A stretch of DNA of 64,000 nt. It comes from Batkoa obscura. Lineage: Eukaryota; Entomophthoromycota; Entomophthoromycetes; Entomophthorales; Batkoaceae. The notes under the pieces were generated by a model. The model had not been told where the DNA came from. It did no database searches and worked only from the letters and a program-made list of their open reading frames with translations. Position numbers and translations under genes: made by a program. The stretch lies in NCBI GenBank assembly GCA_030770535.1, contig JASVEC010000026.1:186001-250000 (forward strand). The letters are read 5' to 3'. Shown here piece after piece: positions 24,656 through 36,073 of the stretch (position 1 is its first letter; each line of letters starts with the position of its first letter).

Positions 24656-26392
24656 CTATCGAATCGATGTCTCCTTTTTGTTCAAATAAAAAATAAAACA
24701 AAATAAATTGAACCTTTCTTCCTCATCTTTAACCTCACTCAAATTGCTTTCATCCATGGAATCAAACTTTAATTTATTATCTAAATATAAAATATTAATA
24801 CAAAAAAGTTAATGATAAAAGATACACACCTTGATTTAATTCTAATAAACTGTTCAAGTTATAATAATATCTCTTCCATATTTCATTTGGAGACTTTAAT
24901 CTTTCAAAACTAGCAATTGATTGAAATATTTTATTTTCAAGTGTCATTAAGAATAAGCCTAATAGTATATATAGTGCATGAAAGACTATATTATTAGCAT
25001 AAGTATCGAATAAATTGACAGCACTATTTATCTTTTTATCGCTATGAATAGGGAGCAATAGCTGCGAATTGTTTAAATTTCCAACTTCTTGTGAATTAGA
25101 AGAATTCAGTTGAATTTGTTTTTTTAACATCCATTTCCTTGTATTACTAATAAATGATAAACTATGACTTTGAATAAAATTCAAGCTAAGTTCATTTTTA
25201 GATGTCAATGCTTCAAGTTGAACAAACCGATTCCAATACACTAAGAATACATCAAGTTTACTACATTTCCAACAACCTCGCATATACGTTGAAGCTAAAA
25301 TTGGTAGTGTATCTTGGTTGATTTTTGTTTCTAAAATGAGTCCAGTAAATAATTCATAACCATAAAAATCAAAGGTTAAATCATCTTTTACAGTTGTGAT
25401 GTTGTTTAATATAGTGCTTGAATTAGGGTATTTGGGGGATACAGGTAAGTTTAAATGAATTTTTAGATTAAATGTTTCGCTTAACTTTAAGAAATAAGCT
25501 TCAATTAACTTATAACAATAACTAGAATAATAGTATTATTTTTATGTTGTTTTATAAATGTATTTAATAATATACCTTTCAATGAAATCTGGATCTTTAT
25601 AAAGCAAAGAATTAACTCTTGGTGTAGGCCTTTGAAATATTGTCATTTTTTTGAAATAATGGAGCTTAAAAGCTTCATATAAAATACGAGGCATTGTTAG
25701 CAAAGCATGGTATGAAAAATAAACCAAACAATAACTTAAATTTTTATAAGTAAATTCAAGACTTTCGTTACTACTCACTTTAGCCATAAATTTCTTATTT
25801 TTGTTGCTATCAATTAACCTCAATCTTACATATAGTTTGTTACTCTTGATAATATCTTTGTACTCTGTTTCATAAATTCCTTTCCGATCATTAAATGGAG
25901 ATACATGGAAATCGCGATTAATTATAGCTTTATTGTTATCATTTTCTTTTAATATATAAATATGTCTTTCCCCAAAGGTATTGTTAACTTCATAAACTAC
26001 TTTTTGTAACTTTAAGTCAGTATCATAACAAAAATAAAAAGAAACTGGATTAAAAGAATAGCCAAGTACTCTTGGTGTTGTTACGAAGATTATTCTGTGA
26101 TACTTTGGTGAATATCCTAACTAAAATGGAATAAGAAATAACAAAAGAATACGAATAAACTTACCTTATCTTTTAAATACTTTAAGAAATTTTTCTTAAT
26201 ACTATAATTATTGTTAGTGAAGTAATCTTTATCATAAATTGAAAATAGACTAAATTGATTATATTTAAACATATTATTTTGTTGAATGTTATTCAAATCT
26301 ATAGCAAAATAAAATACATTATACTTAAAATCATGTTGAACAGGTAGATACCGCTGATGGGTTGTTTCCCCTAATAGTATTGTTTGCTCCAT
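24656..26392 (-). CDS. DUF1365 family protein with long C-terminal extension
   Basis: Four predicted exons, 26392-26165, 26120-25576, 25521-24830 and 24780-24656; 529 residues from the first true ATG (an upstream frame extension begins with TTG and was not used). The first ~230 residues match DUF1365: THQRYLPVQHDFKYNVFYFA, then TPRVLGYSFNPVSFYFC, YEVNNTFGERHIY, and INRDFHVSPF, continuing to ALLTMPRILYEAFKLHY. DUF1365 proteins are of unproven activity; in bacteria they neighbour cyclopropane-fatty-acid synthase and flavin amine oxidase genes, suggesting lipid metabolism (family knowledge). The remaining ~300 residues carry a WKCSKLDVFLVYWNR region, a possible membrane helix (IVFHALYILLGLFLMTLEN) and an acidic end. 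No partner lipid gene is visible nearby. Confidence 0.82.
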
Positions 26393-27877
26393 TTTATTAT
26401 ATTTAATTGACAAAATGTTTCTTAATTTACTATTTGATTAGTATTTATAACTCTATGGATAAATTTAAGGAGTAGCTAAGCACAAATCAAAGTAATAAAT
26501 ATGTCTTTTCTATCCCTTAATTGATATAAGTTCTGTTTTCATTTTACATTACTGGTTAGCTTATACCAATTTTTTTTCGTCATTAATCTTGCGATTTTGT
26601 AAATTATCGATAATCGCTATAAAATATTACATTTTGAAGAACTTCAAATTTTTCATTAAAGAATTAAACTGAAATTTTCATTTCTAACTTTATCCGGGGT
26701 TTTAATTTTACCCAAATTATAACAACTAAATTGTTACATTGAATAAGTGTACCTATTTATGTTGTTTAACAAAGCTGGGGAATCTCCTTTTCAATTTCAA
26801 GTTAACTTTAGCTATCAGATTTTAAGCTTAAAAAGAATTCCTTAAACTACTATCCGTTCCTTGGTATTCCTATTTCCTATCTTATCTTGTTATCTTATGT
26901 ATTGAAAAGCTATTCTTTTATTTTGAAAATAGTATAAATAGTTTTAAAGTTGACGCCAAACCAACATAAGATAATCAGTGGTGTATCAAATAAATAAATT
27001 TTGTGTACCTATCATTTTACATTTTATTTAGCTTTTGTAGCCATTTCCTCTAGCAAAATTAAATTGCAATCAGAATGCAATTTCCGAGTTGGTCTAAATT
27101 TAATTTTATGACTGATAAACTTATGATCAAAGTATATAACAAACGTTTAATACTTTGCACCTTGGTTAATGACAACTTCCCTCCCACTTTTACCCTTGTT
27201 AACTTTATTATACAGCGTTTTTGGTATAATATTTAGAAGTTCTGTACAACCTAGCCATGAGGTTATTATAAATTGATTAAAAAATTGAAGACATTAAAAT
27301 AGGATTTAATAATAAAATAATGATATTCTAAATGTTCTAATTCAATTTATTAAGTGACTGAGCTTACATTTATGTTTATTTTTTCAATAATAACTTGCTA
27401 TAACTATACCTGAAGTTCTTGTTCATTTAGTACTACTTAATATGGGAATGATATAGTTGAAACAAAGCATACATAATGTTCAACAAAGATGCAGTTTTAA
27501 ATTAACGCTTATAGAAATGTGGTCCTTTCAAGAGATATTCTAACAGTTACAGAACTGAAAGTTAAAACTGAGATCAAAATATAAAGCTAGAAGCTATAAA
27601 TTGATAGTAAATTGGTATTTTAAAGAGAATTGTTTAATGGATCACTAATTCTTGAGATTAGAATTACTAAATTCAACAAAATAATTTCAGGAATAACTGT
27701 AAAGAATGTCAAGCTTAAACATGAAGAGTTGTACAAATTTAGAAAATGAGACAGTAAACTGTATTATCCTCATTAAATTAGCTTACCAAATCATTGAACG
27801 TGCATGATTTAAAACAAGTTATTAAATCATCAGAAAAAACAAAAAAACCAAAGTTCAAATTGAATATTTTATTTAAA
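26393..27877. other. Divergent intergenic region, nothing recognised
   Basis: About 1.5 kb of AT-rich DNA between two divergent genes. No gene, RNA or shared repeat recognised. Confidence 0.4.
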
Positions 27878-29183
27878 ATGACCTCTGAAGGTTATATACC
27901 AGTAGCAGCAAATAGTCAACATGATAGTATGATAGATGATATGAAATTATCTATTAATTACTCACAACAATCTCAACTCATTAAACCAAACTCTTCTAGC
28001 AACTATAATACCATTTTAAAGATATTAAGGCTATTATGGATCTTTAACTTTATCTATCATGAATATGTTCAATTTGAGTGGAACATACTCAGCTGTGACT
28101 ACCCTTCATCTACTCCTGGAGATTATTATAAATTAATGCTACTAGCTGACCCACAGTTAACGGATCATTTTTCTTATAAACAAAAGGACGGGATACTATT
28201 AACTGCAACCATGTTTTATTCCGATATCTTTATGTTAAAACATTATTCAGCTATGTTAAGGTGGCGTACTCCAGATCATGTTTATTATTTGGGTGATCTA
28301 TTTGATGGTGGCAGGGAGTGGCAGGACGAAAGGTAAAATAAATATAATAATAGTTGATAGATAAATAACTTTGAATAACAGATGGTATAACGAGTTGAGT
28401 CGATTTAATTTAATATTCAATAAGCGTAGTAAGCAAATAAACTACCATTATGTACCAGGAAACCATGATATAGGACTTGGAGGTAGAATCAAAGAGGATG
28501 TAGTAAGACGATATGAAAGCGTATTTGGTCCTGTCAACTCACATATTAAGGTTGGTAATTATACTTTAATAACTATTAATTCTTTAGGCTTAGTTAATAA
28601 TGATGAAGGCGTTTTAAAGTTTATAAAAAAATTTGAGCCATCTCAAAATAATATAATTTTATCTCATATTCCCTTTTATCGTGAAGGTTCAGTAAAATGC
28701 GGTCCTTTACGTGACCCACGTGCGTCCCATGATCGTATTCATCAAGGGTTTGGAATTCAATATCAAAATTTAATATACAAAAGGCAAAGTGAGCTTATAT
28801 TAAATCAAACAAAACCAAAATTTATATTTTCTGGGGATGACCATGATGCTTGCTTAATTGAGCATTCAAACGAAACTGTTGAATTTAGTGTCCCCTCTTA
28901 CTCTTGGTTACAAGGCTCTTTACAACCAGGTTATTTATTATTAACCATACCAAAAAATGGTAGTTTAGATGCTGAATTTAAACTGTGCACTTTTCATACT
29001 CAACTTCATACGTATTATTTGTATATTTACTTTCTAATTTCTACTATCTGTTTACTGGCATTTTTGGTTTTTTATTTTAAATCCTCCATTAAAAAAATTC
29101 CTCATCAGCTTATTTATGTGATGTGGCCAAGTCTTGTAGTTTATGTGGTGCTACTAATTACCCCTTACAACCTAACCTATTAA
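27878..29183 (+). CDS. Membrane metallophosphoesterase of the Cdc1/Ted1/PGAP5 group
   Basis: Two exons, 27878-28332 and 28382-29183 (49-nt intron); 418 residues from MTSEGYIP. An in-frame extension upstream starts with TTG and was discarded. The five metallophosphoesterase blocks are present: LADPQL, LGDLFDGG, PGNHDIGLGG, LSHIPFY and SGDDHDAC. One hydrophobic segment precedes the catalytic domain (ILRLLWIFNFIYHEYV), and two membrane helices end the protein (YLYIYFLISTICLLAFLVF; LIYVMWPSLVVYVVLLI). This layout fits the Mn2+-dependent ER/Golgi enzymes that remove ethanolamine-phosphate from GPI-anchor mannose during GPI remodelling and export. Whether it is the Cdc1 or Ted1 orthologue cannot be decided here. 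Confidence 0.9.
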
Positions 29184-29332
29184 CGTTACAGCTGTTAAAA
29201 TTCAAATGTGAAATTTCAACAGCTGTGATAATTTTCATACCTTTGAATTGTGGTTTAATTCAAGCATCGTACTGTTCAATAAAAAAATATAAAAAAATAT
29301 AAGTCCTTAAGTGTCTTTTATTAAATACATGT

Positions 29333-31852
29333 TTAAAGCTTTCTTCTTTTAGTAGATTCCAAGACCTCTTGCTCATAAATATTTAATGGAGTATTGTCTT
29401 TTAGAATAGTTATATCTTTAGGCCAACTTAAATTCAAATTATTTGGCAGTGGAAACTTATGGTTTTTACGAATACGTCTGGCTTCGATAATCTTTGGAGT
29501 ATCCCCAAATGCTTTCCTATATTTCTCAACCAATTCATCAGTATAATCCACTTTTTTTACTACTTCTTCTTCATGTTTTCTTATAAGTTCTTGTTCAGCC
29601 CTTTCTCTTTGCATCCTTTTTTGACGCCACTCTTGTTCTCTTTTTTCTGCTGCCATTTTGGCCTGACGCTCATATTCTTCTTGCTCTCTGTTATGTCTTT
29701 CGACATGAGGCGCCATAATTATATCAAGCTCGTCAATTTCTTTTTGAACTTCTGCTACTTTATCAAAATCTAAATTGGTTCTTGCTTGGACCAGCATGGA
29801 GTTTAAAATCCTATAAAGATTGCCTAACAAAACTATGTCATCAGTACATTTACATTGTGACCTCAACCCATACATATATTCCTCCTAATAATAATATTAG
29901 TAAACATTAATACATAAACGTAAATTTGGTAAAATTTACATCTGTTTTTGGTGTATTGCGTAACACTTCAATTTGTTCCCCTTTGGCTCTAATCATATTT
30001 TGCCTAATTGGTGGCATACCATCTGTTTCCATTGCTTGTCGATATCTTTGATACTCAACCTAATTTGTATTAATATTTGTTTTATGCTATCTACATGTTG
30101 TAAATACTACCTCTGTCGGATCCTCATTTGATACAGCACTCATTGGAAATGTTTTGGTATGTTTACCATGCAACAGTATTAATACTTTATTTGTCCATAC
30201 TTTATCAAATTTGTAAGGTGTATCAACCTCTTGAACCTCTATCATTTAATTAATATATTATTACTATTTTTGTATTTCAAGGTTTTAATCCATTTATTTA
30301 GAATAGTTGCATATTTCGATGGTTTTTCACTTTATTTTAACATACTTCTCCCAATTTTAGCATTGTTATGCTGTATCTATACATACGCGGAATCTTAACA
30401 TAACCTAAGCCTTAGAGGTGGGCTGAGCTTATTTAAGTGACGTAAATTTTATGATAATTTTTAATTAAAATTCCCGTATTAACAAAGTTGACCAAAATTT
30501 ATAAAAATTTTACTCCTTAGAAACTAGTAGGGCTAATTTTTTTAATGTTTACGTTGAATCTGTATATTCTGTTAAAATAAGATATCATAATATCAAGGCT
30601 GATTGAAATGTCCCAAAATATAATGAGGCATTGTTAAAAAATGCCAACTATTCTAACAAGTGGATTAAACCCTTGTAATAATTTTGATTACCTAACACTC
30701 TCCCTACTCGATATTTAAGCTCAATGTCCTTTATATTCTCGCCCTCTTTTGGTGGCTCATTAACAATTACACTAACAAAGCAGCCTTCAATCACTTTTTC
30801 AAATTGAGAATGATGTACGAAATTGCGTATACTTTCCCTATACCACACAGCTGGAAGAATCTCATGTACATTAGTACAAATTGGCTAATTAAAGGTTAGA
30901 GAAGTAATTAAGTATAAACATTGTCTTACAGAATCATCTACTTCAGCTTCAATCTCCTCCTCTTCTTCTTGTTCTTTAACTCTCTTTAATTCACTTTCAT
31001 CAAATGAATCATCACTTGAGGTTCGATAATCCTGTTTCTAATTTTATAATAAATATCATGTTCTTTTCAATAAATTCATTGCTTACAGCTGTACTTTTCT
31101 TCCTCTTTTCTTTGATAACTTTCAATGCTTTAGGTGCTTTCTTTCTTGACCTTGAAGGTCCTAATAAATAAATTAAGAAAATCATTAATAAATTAGTATG
31201 TTCAAACTTACTTGAGGGCAAGTTATATTCTTCATCGGAACCATCATCTGACAAATAATCATTCTTTTTATTTTTCTTAAAACGATTTTTTAACTCTTGT
31301 TTTTCATAAAATTTTTGCCTCTATAGATTTGTCAATAATTTATTCTACACTTAAATGTAAATATTACTTTTTCTGCTTTTTCGGCAATAAGCTGTTCTCT
31401 CTCTATTTCATTTAGATGCTTATACCTTTAATAAAGTTAATTAATTACTTTCTTCTCGATCTAACCAATGAACTTACTTCACTTCATCGAACTCACTTTC
31501 AATTTCACTTTCACTTGCTGAAGGGCTACTAATCTTTTTGCCATTTTTTCTATTCTTCTTACCACCAGTGCTAGATCCCGATGCTGATTCATCGCCAACA
31601 CTTAAAAACGCGTCTGATTCCGACTCACTAAAGTCAGAATACTTATTTCTTTACGAGATTAAGATTAAAAAAGAAAATTTAAAATCAATCTTACTTGCTT
31701 TTACTTTTTTTCTTATTGGATTTTTCTGGGTTTCCTTCTAATAAAGATAAAATTTCCTTATCAAGATCCTCCTCCTTTTTACTCTTTGCTTCACGCTCCG
31801 ATACTGGACTGCGGTCTGATATTGAACTATGCTCTGATATTGGACTAGACAT
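29333..31852 (-). CDS. RTF1: Rtf1, Paf1 transcription-elongation complex subunit
   Basis: Ten predicted exons: 31852-31695, 31648-31478, 31425-31368, 31320-31212, 31160-31087, 31037-30930, 30884-30692, 30238-30111, 30059-29940 and 29884-29333; 556 residues, all phases consistent. The N-terminus is Ser/acidic and Lys-rich (SESESDAF, DDGSDEEYNL), followed by KHLNEIEREQLIAEKAEK. The Plus3 domain begins at about residue 225 (VHEILPAVWYRESIRNF, FEKVIEGCFVSV, KYRVGRVLEVQEV, YKFDKVWTNKVLILLHGK, FPMSAVSNEDPTEVEY). A long charged coiled coil and a basic C-terminal region follow. Plus3 binds phosphorylated Spt5; the upstream region promotes H2B ubiquitylation (family knowledge). Intron 7 is 453 nt instead of ~50 because it carries an inverted-repeat element (30278-30675). 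Confidence 0.92.
30278..30675. mobile_element. 398-bp inverted-repeat (MITE-like) element inside an RTF1 intron
   Basis: Left end CAAGGTTTTAATCCATTT and right end GTGGATTAAACCCTTG form imperfect terminal inverted repeats of about 33 bp that extend to AGAATAGTTG on each side. No open frame lies inside. It sits 16 nt downstream of the donor of RTF1 intron 7 and explains that intron's unusual length. Class uncertain; no clear target duplication was seen. Confidence 0.65.
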
Positions 31853-32387
31853 GATAATTATTAAAAAAGCTTTCTACCTCTTTGTTGAATAAAAATGATT
31901 TTATCAAGAACTAGTTTTAATGATGAAACTGATTGGTTAATTTAAGCTCAACAATGAAGAATGAATTTAACTAAAAAATGAGCAAGCTAAATAGATAGAG
32001 ATTTTGTAAGGGAGGTTTTTTTATTTCTAATTAACCAACACTTAAAAGACAAGGTATGAAACGAATGTTCATATAGTAAAAATTTGAAACTTTTAATGAG
32101 AAAATAATCTTTATGGAATGAAAAAGATAATGATAAACTTTACGAAATTATATATAGTACCAACCCTAACCTAATATTAGCCTTAACCATAAGGTTGGCT
32201 CTAATATAGATTTTTTTATTTTAAATAAAATTTAACATAATATCTTGAGCTAAAACTGTCTAAATTAATTACCTGCCCTATAAAGTTAATTTGAGTAGGT
32301 TTATTATAGTTTGATTGAGCGTTAATTTTGATTAAGGTTTATTTTGCCTAAATAAATTTAATTTTGGTAAAATCTCTACTATTATTT
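31853..32387. other. RTF1 upstream region, nothing recognised
   Basis: 535 bp of AT-rich DNA upstream of RTF1, presumed promoter. It includes a run of CCTAAC/ACCAACC-like motifs near 32160-32200. Confidence 0.35.
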
Positions 32388-32477
32388 AGGATGTATTTTT
32401 GCTTAAGAATTTTATTGATATTCTTTCTACTCAAATAGCGCTTAAAAAATGGAAAAAGTGATGAAAAAAATACCCCA
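32388..32477 (+). mobile_element. ~100-bp TIR element (MITE family 1), copy 3
   Basis: Slightly shortened copy with the AGCGCTTAAAAAATGGAAAA core and the AAGTGATGAAA..ACCCCA end. Confidence 0.8.
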
Positions 32478-32695
32478 TTTGCTGATAGTCTTCCTACCAA
32501 AAATTTTATAAAGGAAAATTAACTTAGACAACGTCAGCAAAAAGATTATTATAAAAAAATAAAATAAGTAAACAATATAAAAATAATACAAAATAAGGCA
32601 AGGAGATAAACATTTAATTAAAACCTTTGATTACAAGTTAATATAAGTACTTTGTTATTACTTATTTTTTTAATATTTTTTAATAAATAATGTCA
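32478..32695. other. Intergenic between two mobile elements
   Basis: AT-rich spacer, nothing recognised. Confidence 0.3.
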
Positions 32696-33079
32696 AATCG
32701 AATCTGATGAAAAACGCACTCGAGTGAAAATAAAAAATAGATGTCTTTGCATAATATTGAACAAAATAACTTTTTATAAATGGGTTAGTTTAAAACCTCA
32801 GTTAAATTAAGAAAATTTTCTAATTCACTTTTTTTGTCCATTCTTTATGTAGCGTAAATTTTTGAGATTTTCTTTAAACAAATACTGAATAAAAAAACAT
32901 TACTATACAAGTAATTTCATAGCACCTTGTGTTTCGCAATTTTTGCTAAAAATCTAAATTGCACAAAATTGAGCCAAGCTTTTAAACTAACCTATTTATA
33001 AAAAGTTATTTTGTTCAATATTATGCAAAGACATCTATTTTTTATTTTCACTCGAGTGCGTTTTTCATCAGATTCGATT
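32696..33079. mobile_element. 384-bp fold-back element with 100-bp near-identical inverted arms
   Basis: Arms at 32696-32795 and 32980-33079 read as inverted copies with a single visible mismatch, beginning AATCGAATCTGATGAAAAAC and containing the palindrome CACTCGAGTG. The 184-bp centre has no open frame. High arm identity suggests a recent insertion or ongoing correction. Non-autonomous; class unknown, no clear target duplication. Confidence 0.85.
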
Positions 33080-34544
33080 GTACGCTATGAGATTATTTTA
33101 TTCTAAATTTTCGATAGAAAATAAATAAAAAAACAAAATTATATAAGATGTAATAATATTTTAAAAGATTATTGATTCTTTATTAAAAGTTAACTAATTT
33201 TTACCTTTTATTATTTAAATCATTTTAATATTTATGGTATAATATGAGAAATTGTTAGTTTATTAATTTGTATTTTATTATTAACCTGTTAAGTGATTAA
33301 GATGAACGTATCCGTTGAGACCAAAAGTAACATTTAACCAATAATGTCTAAAAAAAGTCCGATCAAAAATTGATTCGATTAGCTAAAATTTTTGGACTCT
33401 TTGGTCAAATGCTACTTTTAATAACTTTGCTTCAAGGGGTTGGCTATAGCCGTAATTTTCCAAGTTAGTGACACTCAAGAAGTTAACTTGTAGTAAAGTT
33501 CTTAAACAAAAAATACATTAGCATATACTTTTTATATTATAATGAGACATAGTCATTAAATTAATAATTATAATTTTTATTGAAGTCTGTCCTTATTATA
33601 AAATTATCATAAAAAGTCATATTATAAAAATAAGATAAATTATCATATTAAAAACATTTTTAATTATTGTTTTTTATTATACTAATATTTAAAAGTCTAC
33701 TTTTTAATATGATTAATTACTAAACCTACTTTTGAATGTACGATAAACATATATTTGTATTATCTTATTTTATTTAATTCATTTTTTTAAAAGATAATTT
33801 AAGCTAATTAACCACTTATACTTTACCACTCATCAAGGTATACCTTATATTTAAAATAGCTATTAACTAGTAGTTTTTTTAACAATTTTATATAAGTATT
33901 TGTTGGAATTTATTACAATATTTAATTCTTAAGCTACTTTTACTAATTAAACTTTAAGCAAATAAAAAGGAATATAAAAGTTTATGAAATAAGACTAAGC
34001 TTAATTACCAATACCAACTACACTTGCATAATTTGAAATTTTAAACACTTATTAAATGGTTGAAATCAGCGGGAGGTTAGGCTAAGCTATTCAACTTTAT
34101 CTCTTTTATTAAAATAAAATGTTTTAACTCCTTGTAATGATTTTATTTTACATTGAGTTTATGTTATTATTCATTCACAGGTTTTAAGCAAATAGTGTTG
34201 TAAAATATTTTCTTTTGCAGCTAATTTTTTATTATAATAATCTCAATAAATAGCTTGAATAAAATAATGCTAAAAGCTCATTTAAAGTTGTAATATATCT
34301 GTATAAAACAGTACAATGAATATTTATTTATTTATCGTGTAACATAATGAAGTATATCAACTCAATTTCATTATTGATATAACTTTTAAAAGGTTTGTAA
34401 TATAGCATAAAAAACAATAAAATATATTCTTAAGCGTATTTTATTTTATAATAAGATGGGTGCTCGTATTTTGTTAATTTAAAGTATTAACCTAATTAAA
34501 GTTGAATAGTTTCTATTAGCATTTTTAAATGATCTTGTGTACAT
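33080..34544. other. Intergenic; one small imperfect hairpin
   Basis: About 1.45 kb of AT-rich sequence. At 33318-33425 two ~35-bp arms (AAAAGTAACATTTAACCA against the complement of TGGTCAAATGCTACTTTT) form an imperfect hairpin, possibly a small decayed element. Nothing else recognised. Confidence 0.45.
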
Positions 34545-35544
34545 CTAGGCTTTTGGGCAGTCAGCTTTGCGGTGACCAGTTTCCTAATTTTATATAAATA
34601 AAAGTATTTAAATTTTTAACTTTAACTTACTCCACATAAATAACAAGAACCTTCAGATCTTGATTCATCTGGGCATGATCTGGACATATGTCCGGTTTTA
34701 CCACATTTGTAGCATTTTGAACCTTCTGGGCAGTCATAAGACATATGACCAGTACCTTTGCAGTTATAGCAGTTCATTTCACGACTTCCTCTTGTGCTTT
34801 CTTTAGGGCAATCACGGGAGAAATGACCAGATTCTCCACACTAATAAAATATTAGTAAGATACCATTAATTGAGTGATTAAATTACGTTATAACAAGATG
34901 AAGAAGAACCACGGTCTCCACGATCACCACGATCACCACGATCACGACCACGACGATCATCTCCTCTACGGTCTCCATAACGGCTTGAACCACGGTCCTC
35001 ATAGCGGTCACCACCACGAGAACCACGGTCACGAGATCTATAACTATCACCGGCTTCTGGGCATTCACGGGAGAAGTGACCTTCTTTACCGCACTAACAA
35101 AAGGTTATTTAAAGACCAAATAAAATTATATAAAAGTATACTTTGAAACAACCAGAACCACCTGAACCACCATCACGGGAACGGCCATTATCTCTGTAAC
35201 CACCACTCTTTCTATCTCCACCCTTTGGACAATCACGGGACTAAAAAATTAGCAAATATTCAAAACGATTCCAAGATTCTTTATTACAATATGACCCTTC
35301 TCATTACAATTGTAACAAGACTTCTCGCTTGGTTCTGGGCAGTCTCTGCTTAAGTGACCACTTTTTTGGCAGTTATAACTAAAGATGAAAGGTTAAATGG
35401 GTTGAAGTAAAAGATTAAAATGTTAATACCATTTTTGTTCTTCAGTACATTCACGAGAAATGTGACCCTCTGAATATTATTAACGATTTGTTTTAATTAG
35501 TTATATTTATGTTTACCTTGGTTACAACGATGACAAGAAACCAT
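34545..35544 (-). CDS. GIS2: CNBP/Gis2/Byr3-type protein with eight CCHC zinc knuckles
   Basis: Seven predicted exons, 35544-35517, 35469-35430, 35378-35288, 35240-35142, 35093-34887, 34840-34631 and 34583-34545; 237 residues. Eight CX2CX4HX4C knuckles are visible, e.g. [42 protein letters not shown] and [14 protein letters not shown]. Between knuckles four and five lies an Arg/Gly/Asp-rich spacer built from short DRGD and RGG-like repeats, which may be arginine-methylated and bind RNA. Members of this family bind G-rich single-stranded nucleic acid and ribosome-associated mRNAs and promote translation. Seven or eight knuckles match Gis2/CNBP; the RGG spacer also matches CNBP. Introns fall mostly just before a knuckle's first Cys. 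Confidence 0.93.
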
Positions 35545-35962
35545 ATTTAAAACTCTATGAAAGAAAAGTTAGTAAAGACATCCATCATTAAGCTTGTGAA
35601 GCAACACACAGATTATATCAAATACTAAAATCAAAAAATTTATTTTTTACTTACCTTTTTACTATTATTTATAAATGAAAAGTTATATTTTAATTTTTCT
35701 TTCCATTTCTTCGTGCTTTTAATACCCTCTAGTTATGGGAACTTAGTTCAAGCCAATAATTATGCCAATATTCCATTTTTACTTTTTTTTGTTCTTTACC
35801 ATTTTTCATAAGCTAAAATTACCAAATTAGATCAAGTTTTGTAAGTTTAAAAACTGGTGTCAAAATTACCCAATTAGCTATTCGCCATCTCTTTTATCTT
35901 TAATTAATTTGTATAGAGACAAAAATGGAAATTAAAAAATTATTACGATTAAAATTACAATT
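35545..35962. other. Upstream region of the zinc-knuckle gene
   Basis: 418 bp of AT-rich DNA between the zinc-knuckle gene start and a short TIR element; presumed promoter, nothing specific recognised. Confidence 0.35.
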
Positions 35963-36059
35963 TGGGGATGTATTTATTTAATAATTTTACTAACAATCTT
36001 TCCATTTAAATAGTGCTTAAAAAATGGAAAAAGTAATGAAACCAAAAAAAACATCCTCA
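35963..36059 (+). mobile_element. ~100-bp TIR element (MITE family 1), copy 4
   Basis: Well-preserved copy with TGGGGATGTATTTATTT at one end and ACCAAAAAAAACATCCTCA at the other. It ends 14 bp from the stop codon of the DUF2306-like gene. Confidence 0.85.
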
Positions 36060-36073
36060 TTTATCAAATCACA

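Noticed and set aside
24429-24701. 90-codon frame at the 3' end of the DUF1365 gene
   Set aside because: It overlaps the spliced last exon in another frame and is dominated by Phe/Ile/Tyr from AT-rich DNA.
26393-26413. Seven-residue N-terminal extension of the DUF1365 protein
   Set aside because: It starts with TTG; the first ATG at 26392 directly precedes the conserved part.
27794-27877. 28-residue N-terminal extension of the phosphoesterase
   Set aside because: It would begin with TTG; ATG at 27878 is the first normal start.
34883-35146. Two opposite frames rich in His/Asp or Val over the zinc-knuckle gene
   Set aside because: They are shadows of the repetitive DRGD-coding exon.
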